Assembly (NCBI RefSeq): GCF_014287585.1
Contig: NZ_JACOOJ010000010.1
Span: forward strand, 62,001 to 126,000
Length of the DNA stretch: 64,000 nucleotides
Direction: 5' to 3'
DNA from: Parabacteroides hominis
GTDB taxonomy: Bacteria; Bacteroidota; Bacteroidia; Bacteroidales; Tannerellaceae
This document shows positions 26,619 to 34,900 of the stretch, one piece after another. The notes under the pieces are model-generated. The model was not told where the DNA came from. It ran no database searches and saw only the letters and a list, made by a program, of their open reading frames with translations. The position numbers and the translations under genes were made by a program. Each line of letters begins with the position of its first letter. The stretch's first letter is position 1.

Positions 26619-27275
26619 CTACAACGCTTCTGCGTATTTGACCAGTTGGAGAACCTGCTGGGGCTCGTCAAAGTTGATCTTATTACTTTTTATATACGCC
26701 TTTATCGTTTCTTCCTGTTCTTTCGGATATAGTTTCAGAAACTGTTTGGAAGACTGGAACTGCTTTTGTTTCTTGTTCTTCTTGATCGTATATCTTTTTT
26801 CCACGTCGGCAAGAATGATTTTCTCTGTTTCCAGATTGTAGGAATGCCCTCCCGACTGGATGCTCGAATAAGAATCGACAGAGGCTGTTTCTGAACGCCC
26901 TCCATAACCCACCTGTTTCCCTTCCGGACGCGATTTGCCTCTGTAGGTGACAGCCAGATACGGCTCCTGGTTCAGATGCTCTTGCGCCAGTCCTTTGGAA
27001 TTCAACTGGAAGATACGATTGTCTATCTTCAATGTCCGCACCATGTCCGGCTCGGCAAACAGCTTGATATTGTTGTTGTCGTTTTCGTCTATGAACATAA
27101 AAGCGTTTCTTGCCAGATTGTAGTTTACCTTTACGCTGAACACCCTCCCGTCCTTGTAATAGATAAGGCTTTTCTGGAAGTCGTTGAAGAGGTATTCGGA
27201 CTTGCCTTCCTGGGCTGACGATTTGCCTGTTACGGCCATCAGGCAGATGATTAGGGAATAGATAAGTTTTCTCAT
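26619..27275 (-). CDS. Secreted hypothetical protein
   Basis: About 218 aa from the ATG at 27275, with a signal peptide ending near GKSSAQEG. The mature part is mixed beta (FNDFQKSLIYYKDGRVFSV, NAFMFIDENDNN, YLAVTYRGKSRPEG), then a basic helical C-terminus with a lysine-rich KKNKKQKQF stretch. No domain is recognised. A single gene with a weak -7 box (TATCTTTC on the minus strand near 27301-27308). Periplasmic location is inferred from the signal peptide only. Confidence 0.6.
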   Translation of the reverse strand: MRKLIYSLIICLMAVTGKSSAQEGKSEYLFNDFQKSLIYYKDGRVFSVKVNYNLARNAFMFIDENDNNNIKLFAEPDMVRTLKIDNRIFQLNSKGLAQEHLNQEPYLAVTYRGKSRPEGKQVGYGGRSETASVDSYSSIQSGGHSYNLETEKIILADVEKRYTIKKNKKQKQFQSSKQFLKLYPKEQEETIKAYIKSNKINFDEPQQVLQLVKYAEAL

Positions 27276-27335
27276 GGCAATCACTGTTTAAATTCTTACG
27301 AAAGATACGTATTGTTTCGGATAAGAACAAAAAAA

Positions 27336-27359
27336 GCCGTCTCTTTTTACAGAGACGGC
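27336..27359 (-). terminator. Terminator of the TPR lipoprotein gene
   Basis: GCCGTCTC pairs with GAGACGGC over an 8-nt loop and is followed on the minus strand by seven T. It lies 29 bp past the stop at 27388. Confidence 0.85.
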
Positions 27360-27387
27360 CTTTCGGATATATGGAATAAGTTTGTTA

Positions 27388-29079
27388 TTACTTAACCAAA
27401 GCAGCAAATTCGCTGTTAGTTGCATATTTAGCAAATTCCAGGTCGATAGCAGCTTCTTTAGCCATAGCCTTGTCAGCAGCGATAGCAGCTTTCAGGTTGC
27501 TGATAACTGCGTTAGCGTCGTTTGTGCGAGCAGCTACGACAGCTTTCAGGTAAGAAGTTGTAGCGTCGGGTTTAGCAACTGCGTTCAAAGTCTGAGAAGC
27601 CTTGCTGTAATCCTTAGTCAGGATCTGAGCCAGAGCAGCGTTGTTAGACTTAACTGAACCGAAAGAGTTGGCAGCCTTAGCCCATTCGCCCTGTTCCAGG
27701 TACAGAACACCCAGAGCTTCGCCTAATTCAGCAACGCCTGCTGCGCTACCGAACAACTGCTGAGCCTTAGCCTGGTCGCCCTTTGTCAAAGCGATCAAAC
27801 CTAAGTTCATGTTAGCTTCCGGATTTGCTTTTACAGAGTTTGATTTGTTGAACATCTGTTCTGCCTTAGCCAGGTCGCCGGCGCGGAATGCCATCATACC
27901 GATGTTGTTCCAAGTGCGGTAGCAGTTAGGATACAGTTCAGAAGCCTTTGTATAGATAGCCATCTTTTCTGCGTCGTTGTTAGTCAGAGTTGCAGCGTAC
28001 AGAATTTCTTCGATGTTCAGTTCAGAAGGATTGCTCTTAGCCAGTGCGCTGATTTCGTCGTCAGACTTACCGATGATTTCGATATTGGCAGTCAAACGGG
28101 AACGACGAAGTTGCGGCAGGATTGTTTCAGCCAAGTCAGAGTAAACAGCAGAGATGTTCTTGATTTCTTTTTCTCTTGTTTCAGGATCCTGGTACATAGA
28201 GATAACTCTCAGCACGAGGTCTTTATCCTGCAGGTTGGAAGCGGCTACCAATTCTTTGAAGCCTTCCCAGTCCTGAGCTGTGTAACGAGCGTCAACCGGA
28301 GCGTCAACTTTCATTTTCTTCAACTCTTTAGCCAGATATTTGCTTGTGTTGCCTTCACGATTTTCAGCCAGGCCGGTGTTCAACTTAACACCACCGTCAG
28401 GAGAAGCGTAAGCAGAGATTTCGATTGCTACGTTCTGGTTAGGAGCTTCGTCTGCATTCTTAACAAGTTCTTTCCATTCTTTGATTGCGTCGGAGTTCAA
28501 CTCTTTTGCACGCAGGTTAGCCTGCTGGATAAGGAACATGATGTTAGCATCGTGAGCTTCTTTGATGATACGCTGGAATTTGTCTGCTGCGATAGCTGCG
28601 TTGGCAGTAGCTGCGTCAGCCAGTTCAGATGTAGCGATCACACCTTCGCCGATTTTTACGTCCGGCAATTTAACTGTCTTGTTCTTGATCTTTGCGTCGA
28701 AAGTCAGATACAATTCAGATTTTTTCATTTCCGGTTTGTAAGTGAAAGCAGATTTCATGGTTACGTTAGCACCATCTTTCTGCGGGATAACCTGGTTGTT
28801 ACCCTTTACTTTTTCACCTTGGTAAGTGTAAGATGTTCCCCATGCTTCACCACCGGCATAACGAAGAACCGGAGTTACGGTTACAACAGCTTTCTTGTTG
28901 AACCATTTTGCAGGGAATGTGGCATTAATAGTCACAGGAACTTTGCCTCCGATGGCCTCAAGCGGCTGCGGTTCAGCTTTGATGTACTCTTCAGCTAACG
29001 GTTTCAACTTGTTTGAACAAGAAGAAAAAGTCAGAATTGCTGCCAATACGAGGAAAGGCATTAAATACTTTTTGTTCAT
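27388..29079 (-). CDS. TPR-repeat lipoprotein with an OmpA-like segment
   Basis: 563 aa. The signal peptide ends in lipobox TFSSCSN. An N-terminal beta domain (about residues 40-150) is followed by an OmpA-like segment (EISAYASPDGGVKLNTGLAE, then NREGNTSKYL) that resembles the peptidoglycan-binding pattern. From about residue 360 come tetratricopeptide repeats (CYRTWNNIGMMAFRAGDLAK, PEANMNLGLIALTKGDQAK, LGVLYLEQGEWAKAANSFG). Codon use in this gene is strongly optimised, suggesting high expression. A role as a periplasmic scaffold tying the outer membrane to peptidoglycan is inferred. Confidence 0.75.
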   Translation of the reverse strand: MNKKYLMPFLVLAAILTFSSCSNKLKPLAEEYIKAEPQPLEAIGGKVPVTINATFPAKWFNKKAVVTVTPVLRYAGGEAWGTSYTYQGEKVKGNNQVIPQKDGANVTMKSAFTYKPEMKKSELYLTFDAKIKNKTVKLPDVKIGEGVIATSELADAATANAAIAADKFQRIIKEAHDANIMFLIQQANLRAKELNSDAIKEWKELVKNADEAPNQNVAIEISAYASPDGGVKLNTGLAENREGNTSKYLAKELKKMKVDAPVDARYTAQDWEGFKELVAASNLQDKDLVLRVISMYQDPETREKEIKNISAVYSDLAETILPQLRRSRLTANIEIIGKSDDEISALAKSNPSELNIEEILYAATLTNNDAEKMAIYTKASELYPNCYRTWNNIGMMAFRAGDLAKAEQMFNKSNSVKANPEANMNLGLIALTKGDQAKAQQLFGSAAGVAELGEALGVLYLEQGEWAKAANSFGSVKSNNAALAQILTKDYSKASQTLNAVAKPDATTSYLKAVVAARTNDANAVISNLKAAIAADKAMAKEAAIDLEFAKYATNSEFAALVK

Positions 29080-29150
29080 AATTTGATGTAAGTTTAAAAT
29101 GTTACTATGTTTATATATTCACTTTCAAATATCCCTTAGCCATCAAAGTG

Positions 29151-29158
29151 CAAAACTA
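29151..29158 (-). promoter_or_regulatory. Promoter -7 box for the TPR lipoprotein
   Basis: The minus strand reads TAGTTTTG, a full match about 75 bp upstream of the start. The rest of the 304-bp spacer to 29384 shows no clear further element. Confidence 0.55.
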
Positions 29159-29383
29159 AAGCATTTTTTTGTTATGAAGAGCAAACAAGAGATAAAATCT
29201 TTCTAATTAATACTTATTAATGAATCTTGTCTCCATTTTTTCCTGTCTGATTTCAAAACAGATAGGAAATGAAGTGGATTTAGACTTTTTGCTCTGCGTG
29301 TCTTATGCAAATATCCCTTTCATTTCTCCCTTTGTCCGGTGAATCCTTCCGGATTTCGTCTGACCCTTATTGTCAAATTTTAA

Positions 29384-31036
29384 TCAAAACAGGGCTTTTT
29401 GAGTATAAAGTTTGTTATTATAAACAATCTTCACGATGTACACGCCAGCCGGAAGCGAACCAATCGGCAAGGTTGCCTGTTGCCCGGCGATGGAATAACT
29501 GCGCACAGGCTTTCCGGTGAGCGATACCAGGGTGAGCGAAGCCCGGCTGACGGGGACTGCAAAGTCGATGCGGATCGTATTCCGGTATCTGTCGACGGAC
29601 AGGCTGACGTCTGTTGCCGCTTCTATGCGTTCGTTGGCCGTTCCTCCTTCTTCGTTCGGGTCCATTCCGGCGCAGACGGGAGCAGTCACTCCGACAGGAT
29701 CGAGCCAGTATTTAAGCTGCCTGCTACTATCGGTCGGTTCGGACCAGCTTTTTTGTATGGAGAAAAAGAAGTCTTCGACCGGATTGGCACAGTTGGAAGC
29801 ACCGCCTGTCAGACCTCCGATGATCCGGTTGTCGCCATCTAAAAGGGGAGAACCGGACGAACCTCCGGCTGTGCAGCCTGTCGTCCAGCGGGCTACCTTC
29901 CAGTGGGCGTTTTCGTCAAACTCTGTAGCTGTGATTTTGTATGTCTGAAGCTCTACATTTCCTTCGGCGACACTGATCCGTTTCAGCGATCCGCTTGGAT
30001 GGTGGATGCAGGTATAAGGAGCTGTCCCCGCGTCCTGCGCGTTCCAGCCGGCATAATAGGCCCGGTAGTCGGTGGGCGGAGTATCGAGCAGTTCCAGCAA
30101 GGCCATGTCTGTCTTTTCGTTCACGGCCCGGAAATGGGCGGATGCTACCGTCTGGTCCGTGCGTCCGGGTTCTACCGGACTGCATTGGGGGCTGTTGTAA
30201 TTGAAGTAACAGACGATCTTGCCCGCCACCTCTTCATAATCCGGGTTTTGGATCCGGAACTGGTTGTTCAGGCAGTGCGAGGCTGTAAGGAGATAAGGTT
30301 TCCCGTCGTTTGCCGTGTTGTTGACAAGCGTACCTGTACAGCCGATTTGTCCGTCGATAATCAAAAGGACAACGCTTCGTTCGATCTCGTCGTAACGTGT
30401 TGTCGTATCTTGGAAACAGGCTACGGTCGGCATACACTCGAAAGCCGTAAAGTCGGGCTGCGGTTCCGAGACTCTGAGGTCCCTGTAGCCGTGGTTCACT
30501 TCGCCGACCGCGAGTTTGCCGGGAAAAGCGGCTGCCGCTGGTTCCTGGTATTCGACGATCAGCTCGTCTCCCTGGATCGGGGCGACGGGCAGAATGCCGC
30601 GTTCCGAATTGTTCAGGTGGTTGAATGAGCCCAATACTTCCGATTGGTCGCTATTATAAAGGAACACGCGTGCGCCTTCGGGCAGATGGTATTCGCTGAA
30701 CATTATATTGAGGGAGAGCGCACCTTCGGAACGTATTCCGAGCCGCCAGACCTTTGTCCCGTCGGGCAGGGTGAAACGGCTACCGGAGTTCTCCGGCGTA
30801 TAGTCCGTCATGAACTTGTAGGCAAAGCGGAACCCGCTCCGCAGGCCGGTCGCTTCGAGCGAGTCGAGCCGGAGCTGCTCCGCCAGGTCGAACGGGGGCA
30901 TAGTGATAAACAGGTCCTCTGTCAGGCTTTTGGTAGCCGTGAGAGGCAACGGTCGTCCTCCGTGACTGATTTGTGCCTTGACGGAAACACTAAGAAACAG
31001 GCATAATCCGAAGTATATGATAAGATGTTTTGCCAT
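29384..31036 (-). CDS. Secreted lysyl endopeptidase-like serine protease with a T9SS C-terminal domain
   Basis: 550 aa. A signal peptide ends VKAQ. An N-terminal prodomain (about residues 25-210) precedes a trypsin-fold domain with all three catalytic blocks: TASHCL (His), NEKTDMALLEL (Asp) and TAGGSSGSPLLDG (Ser). Overall it resembles Achromobacter protease I (Lys-C). The last ~75 residues form a type A sorting domain of the type IX secretion system, ending in PAGVYIVKIVYNNKLYTQKA. That implies export across the outer membrane and cell-surface attachment, provided the genome has T9SS, whose genes are not in this window. No neighbour shares its strand closely. Confidence 0.85.
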   Translation of the reverse strand: MAKHLIIYFGLCLFLSVSVKAQISHGGRPLPLTATKSLTEDLFITMPPFDLAEQLRLDSLEATGLRSGFRFAYKFMTDYTPENSGSRFTLPDGTKVWRLGIRSEGALSLNIMFSEYHLPEGARVFLYNSDQSEVLGSFNHLNNSERGILPVAPIQGDELIVEYQEPAAAAFPGKLAVGEVNHGYRDLRVSEPQPDFTAFECMPTVACFQDTTTRYDEIERSVVLLIIDGQIGCTGTLVNNTANDGKPYLLTASHCLNNQFRIQNPDYEEVAGKIVCYFNYNSPQCSPVEPGRTDQTVASAHFRAVNEKTDMALLELLDTPPTDYRAYYAGWNAQDAGTAPYTCIHHPSGSLKRISVAEGNVELQTYKITATEFDENAHWKVARWTTGCTAGGSSGSPLLDGDNRIIGGLTGGASNCANPVEDFFFSIQKSWSEPTDSSRQLKYWLDPVGVTAPVCAGMDPNEEGGTANERIEAATDVSLSVDRYRNTIRIDFAVPVSRASLTLVSLTGKPVRSYSIAGQQATLPIGSLPAGVYIVKIVYNNKLYTQKALF

Positions 31037-31163
31037 AGTGGCGGCAAATATACGATTTTAAGGAAATAATCTGCTATTTCAGATTCATTTTAAAATCATT
31101 CCTGATATTTGTCCTGTCGAAAGATTAGACAGATAAGAAGTAGAACTATAAAAGAAGAATAAA

Positions 31164-31601
31164 ATGAAGAAGATTTTAGCCCTGTTAGTTTGCCTGCTTA
31201 CCGTAAGTATGGCAGTCCGTGCGGACGATGACCGTCCAGTTCGTTTCGACCAGTTGCCCGCTAAGGCACAGGCGTATGTAAAGAAATATTTCCCGCAGGA
31301 AAAGGTGGCGTTGGCAAAGATGGAAAAGGATTTCTTCGACAAGAAATATGAAGTGATTTTTGCCAGCAGCAGCAAGGTGGAGTTCTTTAAGGACGGGACC
31401 TGGAAAGAGGTGGATTGCAAATATTCAGCCGTCCCCGAAGCCGTCATCCCCGAAGCCATCCTGCGCTATGTAAAGACAAATTATCCCGGCCACAAGGTCG
31501 TTAAGATCGAAAAGGAAGACCGGGGATATGAAGCGAAACTTGCCAACGGCATGAAATTGGAGTTCGACAAGAAGTTTAACTTGGTAGATATAGACAATTA
31601 A
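31164..31601 (+). CDS. PepSY-like (DUF2874) periplasmic protein
   Basis: 145 aa. The signal peptide ends VRAD. Two repeats of the PepSY-like fold follow, each starting with a pattern of the type LPAKAQAYVKKYFPQEKVA and EAILRYVKTNYPGHKVVKI. Such proteins bind or inhibit partners in the periplasm in Bacteroidetes, but no activity can be read here. The next gene, a longer lipoprotein of the same family, starts 27 bp downstream, so they form an operon. It converges with a two-component system. Confidence 0.8.
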   Translation: MKKILALLVCLLTVSMAVRADDDRPVRFDQLPAKAQAYVKKYFPQEKVALAKMEKDFFDKKYEVIFASSSKVEFFKDGTWKEVDCKYSAVPEAVIPEAILRYVKTNYPGHKVVKIEKEDRGYEAKLANGMKLEFDKKFNLVDIDN

Positions 31602-31628
31602 TTAAGAACCGATTTAAATAGAAACAGT

Positions 31629-32471
31629 ATGATGAAGAATGTATTTTTGCTTGCGGCACTGTCTCTGTGCCTGTTCCAGAGTTGTGACAATGATGACAAC
31701 GAACCGGTTCCCGGCTATGTGAGCGCCGAGACCAAAGCGGCCTTTGACGAAAAATATCCTTCGGCGAAGGATGTGGAGTGGGAGACTCGTAACGATTATT
31801 TGATAGTGGATTTCAAACAGGATAAAGTAGAGAAGGAAGCCTGGTTCGACAACAGCGGAGTTTGGTATATGACGGAAACGGATATCCCTTTTGCACAGCT
31901 TCCCGATGCGGTGAAGACGGCTTTCCGGCAAAGCGATTATTCGACCTGGAAAGTGGACGATGTGGATATGATCGAACGCCGGGGTGTCGAGACTGTCTAT
32001 GTGATCGAAGTGGAGCAAGGCAATAGCGAGGTGGATCTTTACTATTCCCCGGATGGCATCCTGGTGAGAACCGTTCTCGATGCGGATGGCAACGATGGCT
32101 ATGAAGATTTCATCCCGTCCCAACCTTCCTCTTCCGTAGAGGCTTATATCAAAGAAGATTATCCCTCTGCCCGCATCCTGGATATCGATCGGGAGAAAGG
32201 CATGACGGAGGTCGAAATACTGGACGGAACGGTTTGCCGCGAACTCTTGTTCAATGATGGAGGCGCTTGGATGCAGACCAAAACGGAACTTCGTATTTCC
32301 GCACTGCCGGATGCGGTAATGGCTGCTATCAAGGCTTCGCAATACGCAACCTATAAGATCGACGATGCCGATTTCATCGAGACGCCCGATGGCGAATGGT
32401 ATCTTGTCGAATTGGAATCGGGCGACAGGGAGGTCAACCTCCGTATCGATGCTCTGGGGAATATATTGTAG
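31629..32471 (+). CDS. PepSY-like (DUF2874) lipoprotein with tandem domains
   Basis: 280 aa. The signal peptide ends in lipobox LFQSCDN. The mature part holds about four copies of the PepSY-like half-unit (KAAFDEKYPSAKDVEWE, LPDAVKTAFRQSDYSTWK, VEAYIKEDYPSARILDI, LPDAVMAAIKASQYATYK), i.e. roughly twice the length of the upstream protein. It is very acidic. The operon ends in a terminator at 32517. Function is unknown; the nearby sensor kinase is a possible partner by analogy, not shown. Confidence 0.8.
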   Translation: MMKNVFLLAALSLCLFQSCDNDDNEPVPGYVSAETKAAFDEKYPSAKDVEWETRNDYLIVDFKQDKVEKEAWFDNSGVWYMTETDIPFAQLPDAVKTAFRQSDYSTWKVDDVDMIERRGVETVYVIEVEQGNSEVDLYYSPDGILVRTVLDADGNDGYEDFIPSQPSSSVEAYIKEDYPSARILDIDREKGMTEVEILDGTVCRELLFNDGGAWMQTKTELRISALPDAVMAAIKASQYATYKIDDADFIETPDGEWYLVELESGDREVNLRIDALGNIL

Positions 32472-32516
32472 AGAAAACCGTTTAAAGATCGATTAAACAG
32501 CGTTTAAGCGCGATTG

Positions 32517-32566
32517 AAAGGCTATCCTTTCGGGATGTATTCTCGATTAGGACAGCCTTTTTTCTT
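32517..32566 (+). terminator. Terminator after the PepSY-like operon
   Basis: AAAGGCTATCCT (32517-32528) pairs with AGGACAGCCTTT (32549-32560), 11 of 12 pairs, followed by a T-rich run. Confidence 0.8.
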
Positions 32567-32623
32567 TCTTTTTATCAAGTATATAAAGTGTTTATATATA
32601 GCCGTTTAAAATTTCCTCGCCTT

Positions 32624-32719
32624 GGAAACTGTAGTTCCCTCGGCAGGAAACGAAAGTTCCCTCGGCAGGAAACTGTAGTTTCCAAGGCAAGAAACGAAAG
32701 TTTCCTCGGTAGGAAACCC
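32624..32719. repeat. 22-bp hairpin tandem repeat, array 2
   Basis: Four full 22-bp units (32624, 32646, 32668, 32690) and a partial fifth. Each is a 6-bp arm, 4-nt loop, 6-bp arm (GGAAAC..GTTTCC type) and a 6-nt linker, mostly TCGGCA or TCGGTA. Loops alternate TGTA, GAAA, TGTA, GAAA, so there is a 44-bp super-period. It lies between the PepSY operon terminator and the histidine kinase stop, in a convergent spacer. Geometry matches the array at 89-183; arm sequences differ. Confidence 0.9.
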
Positions 32720-32762
32720 TATTGGAGCACCTGGGTTTAGGGTGACACTGTGACGCCTCTTT

Positions 32763-34031
32763 TTATTGGACCTGGAAGATATGTTCACCCTCTTGGTATT
32801 GGTAGGAGATGTGCAACCCGTACTGGCGGCAGATCGCTTCGGCTATGGCGAGGCCGAGTCCGGTCGATTCCTTTTTCTTGCTTCCCTGGTAGAAACGTTC
32901 GAAGATATGCTCGCCGTCGAGAGGCCCGGCCTGTCCCGTGTTGGCGATAGTCAGCGAGTTTGCCTGGATCGTGACGCGGACGTGTCCTTTCTCCCTGTTA
33001 TGGATAAAAGCGTTTTTCAGCAGGTTGGAGACGAGCGCCTCCGCCAGTGTCTCGTTCATCGTGATTGTCAGGTTGCCTTGCTCTTCAAGCGAAACTACCG
33101 TGTCGTAGTGGCTGAATATCTCTTTGTAGTCATCCAGCAGCCGTTTGGCGATGCTGTTGATTTCGACCGGACGGCTGTCGGTGAATTGCCCGTTGTCGAT
33201 CCGGGAGAGGAACAGCAGGGATTTGTTCAGCCGGACGATGTAGTTCAGCGTGTGCTTGGTCTTGAACAGTTCTTCCATTTGTTCCTCCGTCAGTTCCGTG
33301 TTGTCGAGCAGCCATTCGATACGGTTGCTGCAAACGGCGAGCGGCGTCTGGAGTTCGTGCGAAGCGTTGCCGATGAATTGTTTCTGCTGTTTGAATAGCT
33401 GTTCCGAACGTTCGACGGCTTGGGCGGCAGCCTCGTTCAGCCTGCGGAATTCCGGGATAGTGGTGTCATTGGGAACCGGTTCGTGCTGCTTGCCCGGCAA
33501 ATAACTGTCCAGCCAGTGCAATAGCGCGTACAACGGGCGCAGGCTCCGGTAGAACACCCAGATGCAGACCGTAAGCAGGGTGACCAGCAAGACGATGTAG
33601 AGAAAGAGGATCCAGTTGGCGACGGCCTCCCGTAGATCTTCTTTTTCAAAAGAGGGAGTCGAGACTTCCAACAGGAAATAATTGTCGTCCTTGTCGGTGA
33701 AGATGGTCCGCAGCACGCGTGCCGGTTCGGTCTCTTCCTTTTCCTTTATATATATGTCGGCGTCGTAGTATTCGATCGCCGGGTATTGTCCGGCTTCTTC
33801 CTGGCTGATGGGACGGATGGAATAGCTGTTGTTGGTCCCGTCGTTTTTCGAAGGGAGCTCTTTGCCGGCAAGCGAGCGGATGATGATCGTCTCGGAGTAA
33901 TCTTCTAAGGCGTCGTCTACCTCGTCGTTGATCTCGTCGATCATGGTGAAGTAGAAGAAAACCGTCCATACCGTCAGGACAGCCAGCAACGCCAGGGACA
34001 GGCGGATCAATATGCGGTAAATCAGTTTCAT
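32763..34031 (-). CDS. Sensor histidine kinase
   Basis: 422 aa. Membrane segments at about residues 10-30 and 140-160 flank a periplasmic sensor of about 110 residues. A cytoplasmic linker leads to the dimerisation/phosphoacceptor domain with FIGNASHELQTPLA (His near residue 225) and an ATPase domain with LVSNLLKNAFIHN (N box) and STGLGLAIAEAI (G box). It follows the response regulator with a 12-bp gap and forms an operon with it. It ends converging on the PepSY-like genes. The signal is unknown; the pair resembles RprX/RprY-type systems of Bacteroides only in general layout. Confidence 0.93.
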   Translation of the reverse strand: MKLIYRILIRLSLALLAVLTVWTVFFYFTMIDEINDEVDDALEDYSETIIIRSLAGKELPSKNDGTNNSYSIRPISQEEAGQYPAIEYYDADIYIKEKEETEPARVLRTIFTDKDDNYFLLEVSTPSFEKEDLREAVANWILFLYIVLLVTLLTVCIWVFYRSLRPLYALLHWLDSYLPGKQHEPVPNDTTIPEFRRLNEAAAQAVERSEQLFKQQKQFIGNASHELQTPLAVCSNRIEWLLDNTELTEEQMEELFKTKHTLNYIVRLNKSLLFLSRIDNGQFTDSRPVEINSIAKRLLDDYKEIFSHYDTVVSLEEQGNLTITMNETLAEALVSNLLKNAFIHNREKGHVRVTIQANSLTIANTGQAGPLDGEHIFERFYQGSKKKESTGLGLAIAEAICRQYGLHISYQYQEGEHIFQVQ

Positions 34032-34043
34032 CTCTGCCGTGCC

Positions 34044-34730
34044 TTATTCTTCTTCGTTGATGACTAATTTATATCCGAAGCCGTAGATGGAGCGGATTTC
34101 GACTGTCGCGCCCGCCTTCTTTAGCTGCTGGCGCAGGTTCTTGACCTGTGCATAGACGAAATGGAAACTGTCAGCCTGGTCGATATGGTCGCCCCAGACC
34201 GCCTCGGCCAGTACGGCTTTGTCGATGATATGGTTCGGGCGGTTGGCGAAATAGAACAGGATGTCGTATTCTTTCTTGAGAAGTTCCATCTCCTTGTCGT
34301 CGACGAATACCCGGAAACTGTCCGGCTCGATCCGCAGGTTTCCCAGCCGGAGGGAGCGCGAGCCGTCGCCACGCTGTCGTCTCAGTACGCTTTTGATCCG
34401 GGCGTTCAGTTCGGCCAGGTGGAAGGGCTTCGGGAGGTAGTCGTCCGCTCCCTGTTCCAGCCCTAAGACCTTGTCCTCGATGGAGTCGCGGGCGGAGATG
34501 ATGATGACGCTCTCCCGCTTCTGCTGCTCCTTGAGCATCTCCAACAGCTTCAAGCCGTTCCCGTCCGGCAGCATGATGTCGAGCAGGATGCAGTCGTAGC
34601 TGTAGTCTGCTATTTTCAGGCTCGCTTCGCGGAAGGTGGCCGCCGTCTCCACTACATATCGCTCTTTAACCAGTGTTTTCTGCATCAGTTCCCTGAGCGA
34701 AGGTTCGTCTTCTACTATTAAAATCTTCAT
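34044..34730 (-). CDS. OmpR-family response regulator
   Basis: 228 aa from the ATG at 34730 (MKILIVEDE). A longer in-frame start at 34754 would fall within the promoter -7 box at 34752-34759, so it is rejected. The receiver domain (1-120) has the phosphoacceptor Asp51 in LLDIMLPDG and a conserved Lys in YLPKPF. A winged-helix DNA-binding domain of OmpR/PhoB type ends in VEIRSIYGFGYKLVI. It pairs with the kinase 12 bp downstream. Targets are unknown. Confidence 0.93.
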   Translation of the reverse strand: MKILIVEDEPSLRELMQKTLVKERYVVETAATFREASLKIADYSYDCILLDIMLPDGNGLKLLEMLKEQQKRESVIIISARDSIEDKVLGLEQGADDYLPKPFHLAELNARIKSVLRRQRGDGSRSLRLGNLRIEPDSFRVFVDDKEMELLKKEYDILFYFANRPNHIIDKAVLAEAVWGDHIDQADSFHFVYAQVKNLRQQLKKAGATVEIRSIYGFGYKLVINEEE

Positions 34731-34751
34731 AAATATCGCCTTATCTGTATC

Positions 34752-34759
34752 CAAAGATA
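34752..34759 (-). promoter_or_regulatory. Promoter -7 box for the two-component operon
   Basis: The minus strand reads TATCTTTG, a full TAnnTTTG match 22 bp before the chosen start. It fixes that start. Confidence 0.65.
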
Positions 34760-34834
34760 CGAAGCGAATTTAAAATAAACTTGAAATGATCATTTTAAAA
34801 AGGCAAACAACTGTCGAATCTCATGATTTTTAAT

Positions 34835-34842
34835 TAAGTTTG
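34835..34842 (+). promoter_or_regulatory. Promoter -7 box for fumarase
   Basis: TAAGTTTG, a full match, 58 bp upstream of the fumarase start. Confidence 0.55.
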
Positions 34843-34900
34843 CCAGTCCGTTCAAGGATACGATTCTAAAACCAATATTATAAATTAAAATACAAACGCT

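Noticed and set aside
32624..32719. CRISPR array
   Set aside because: Units are directly adjacent with 6-nt linkers, no unique spacers of 30 nt or more, and no cas genes in the window.
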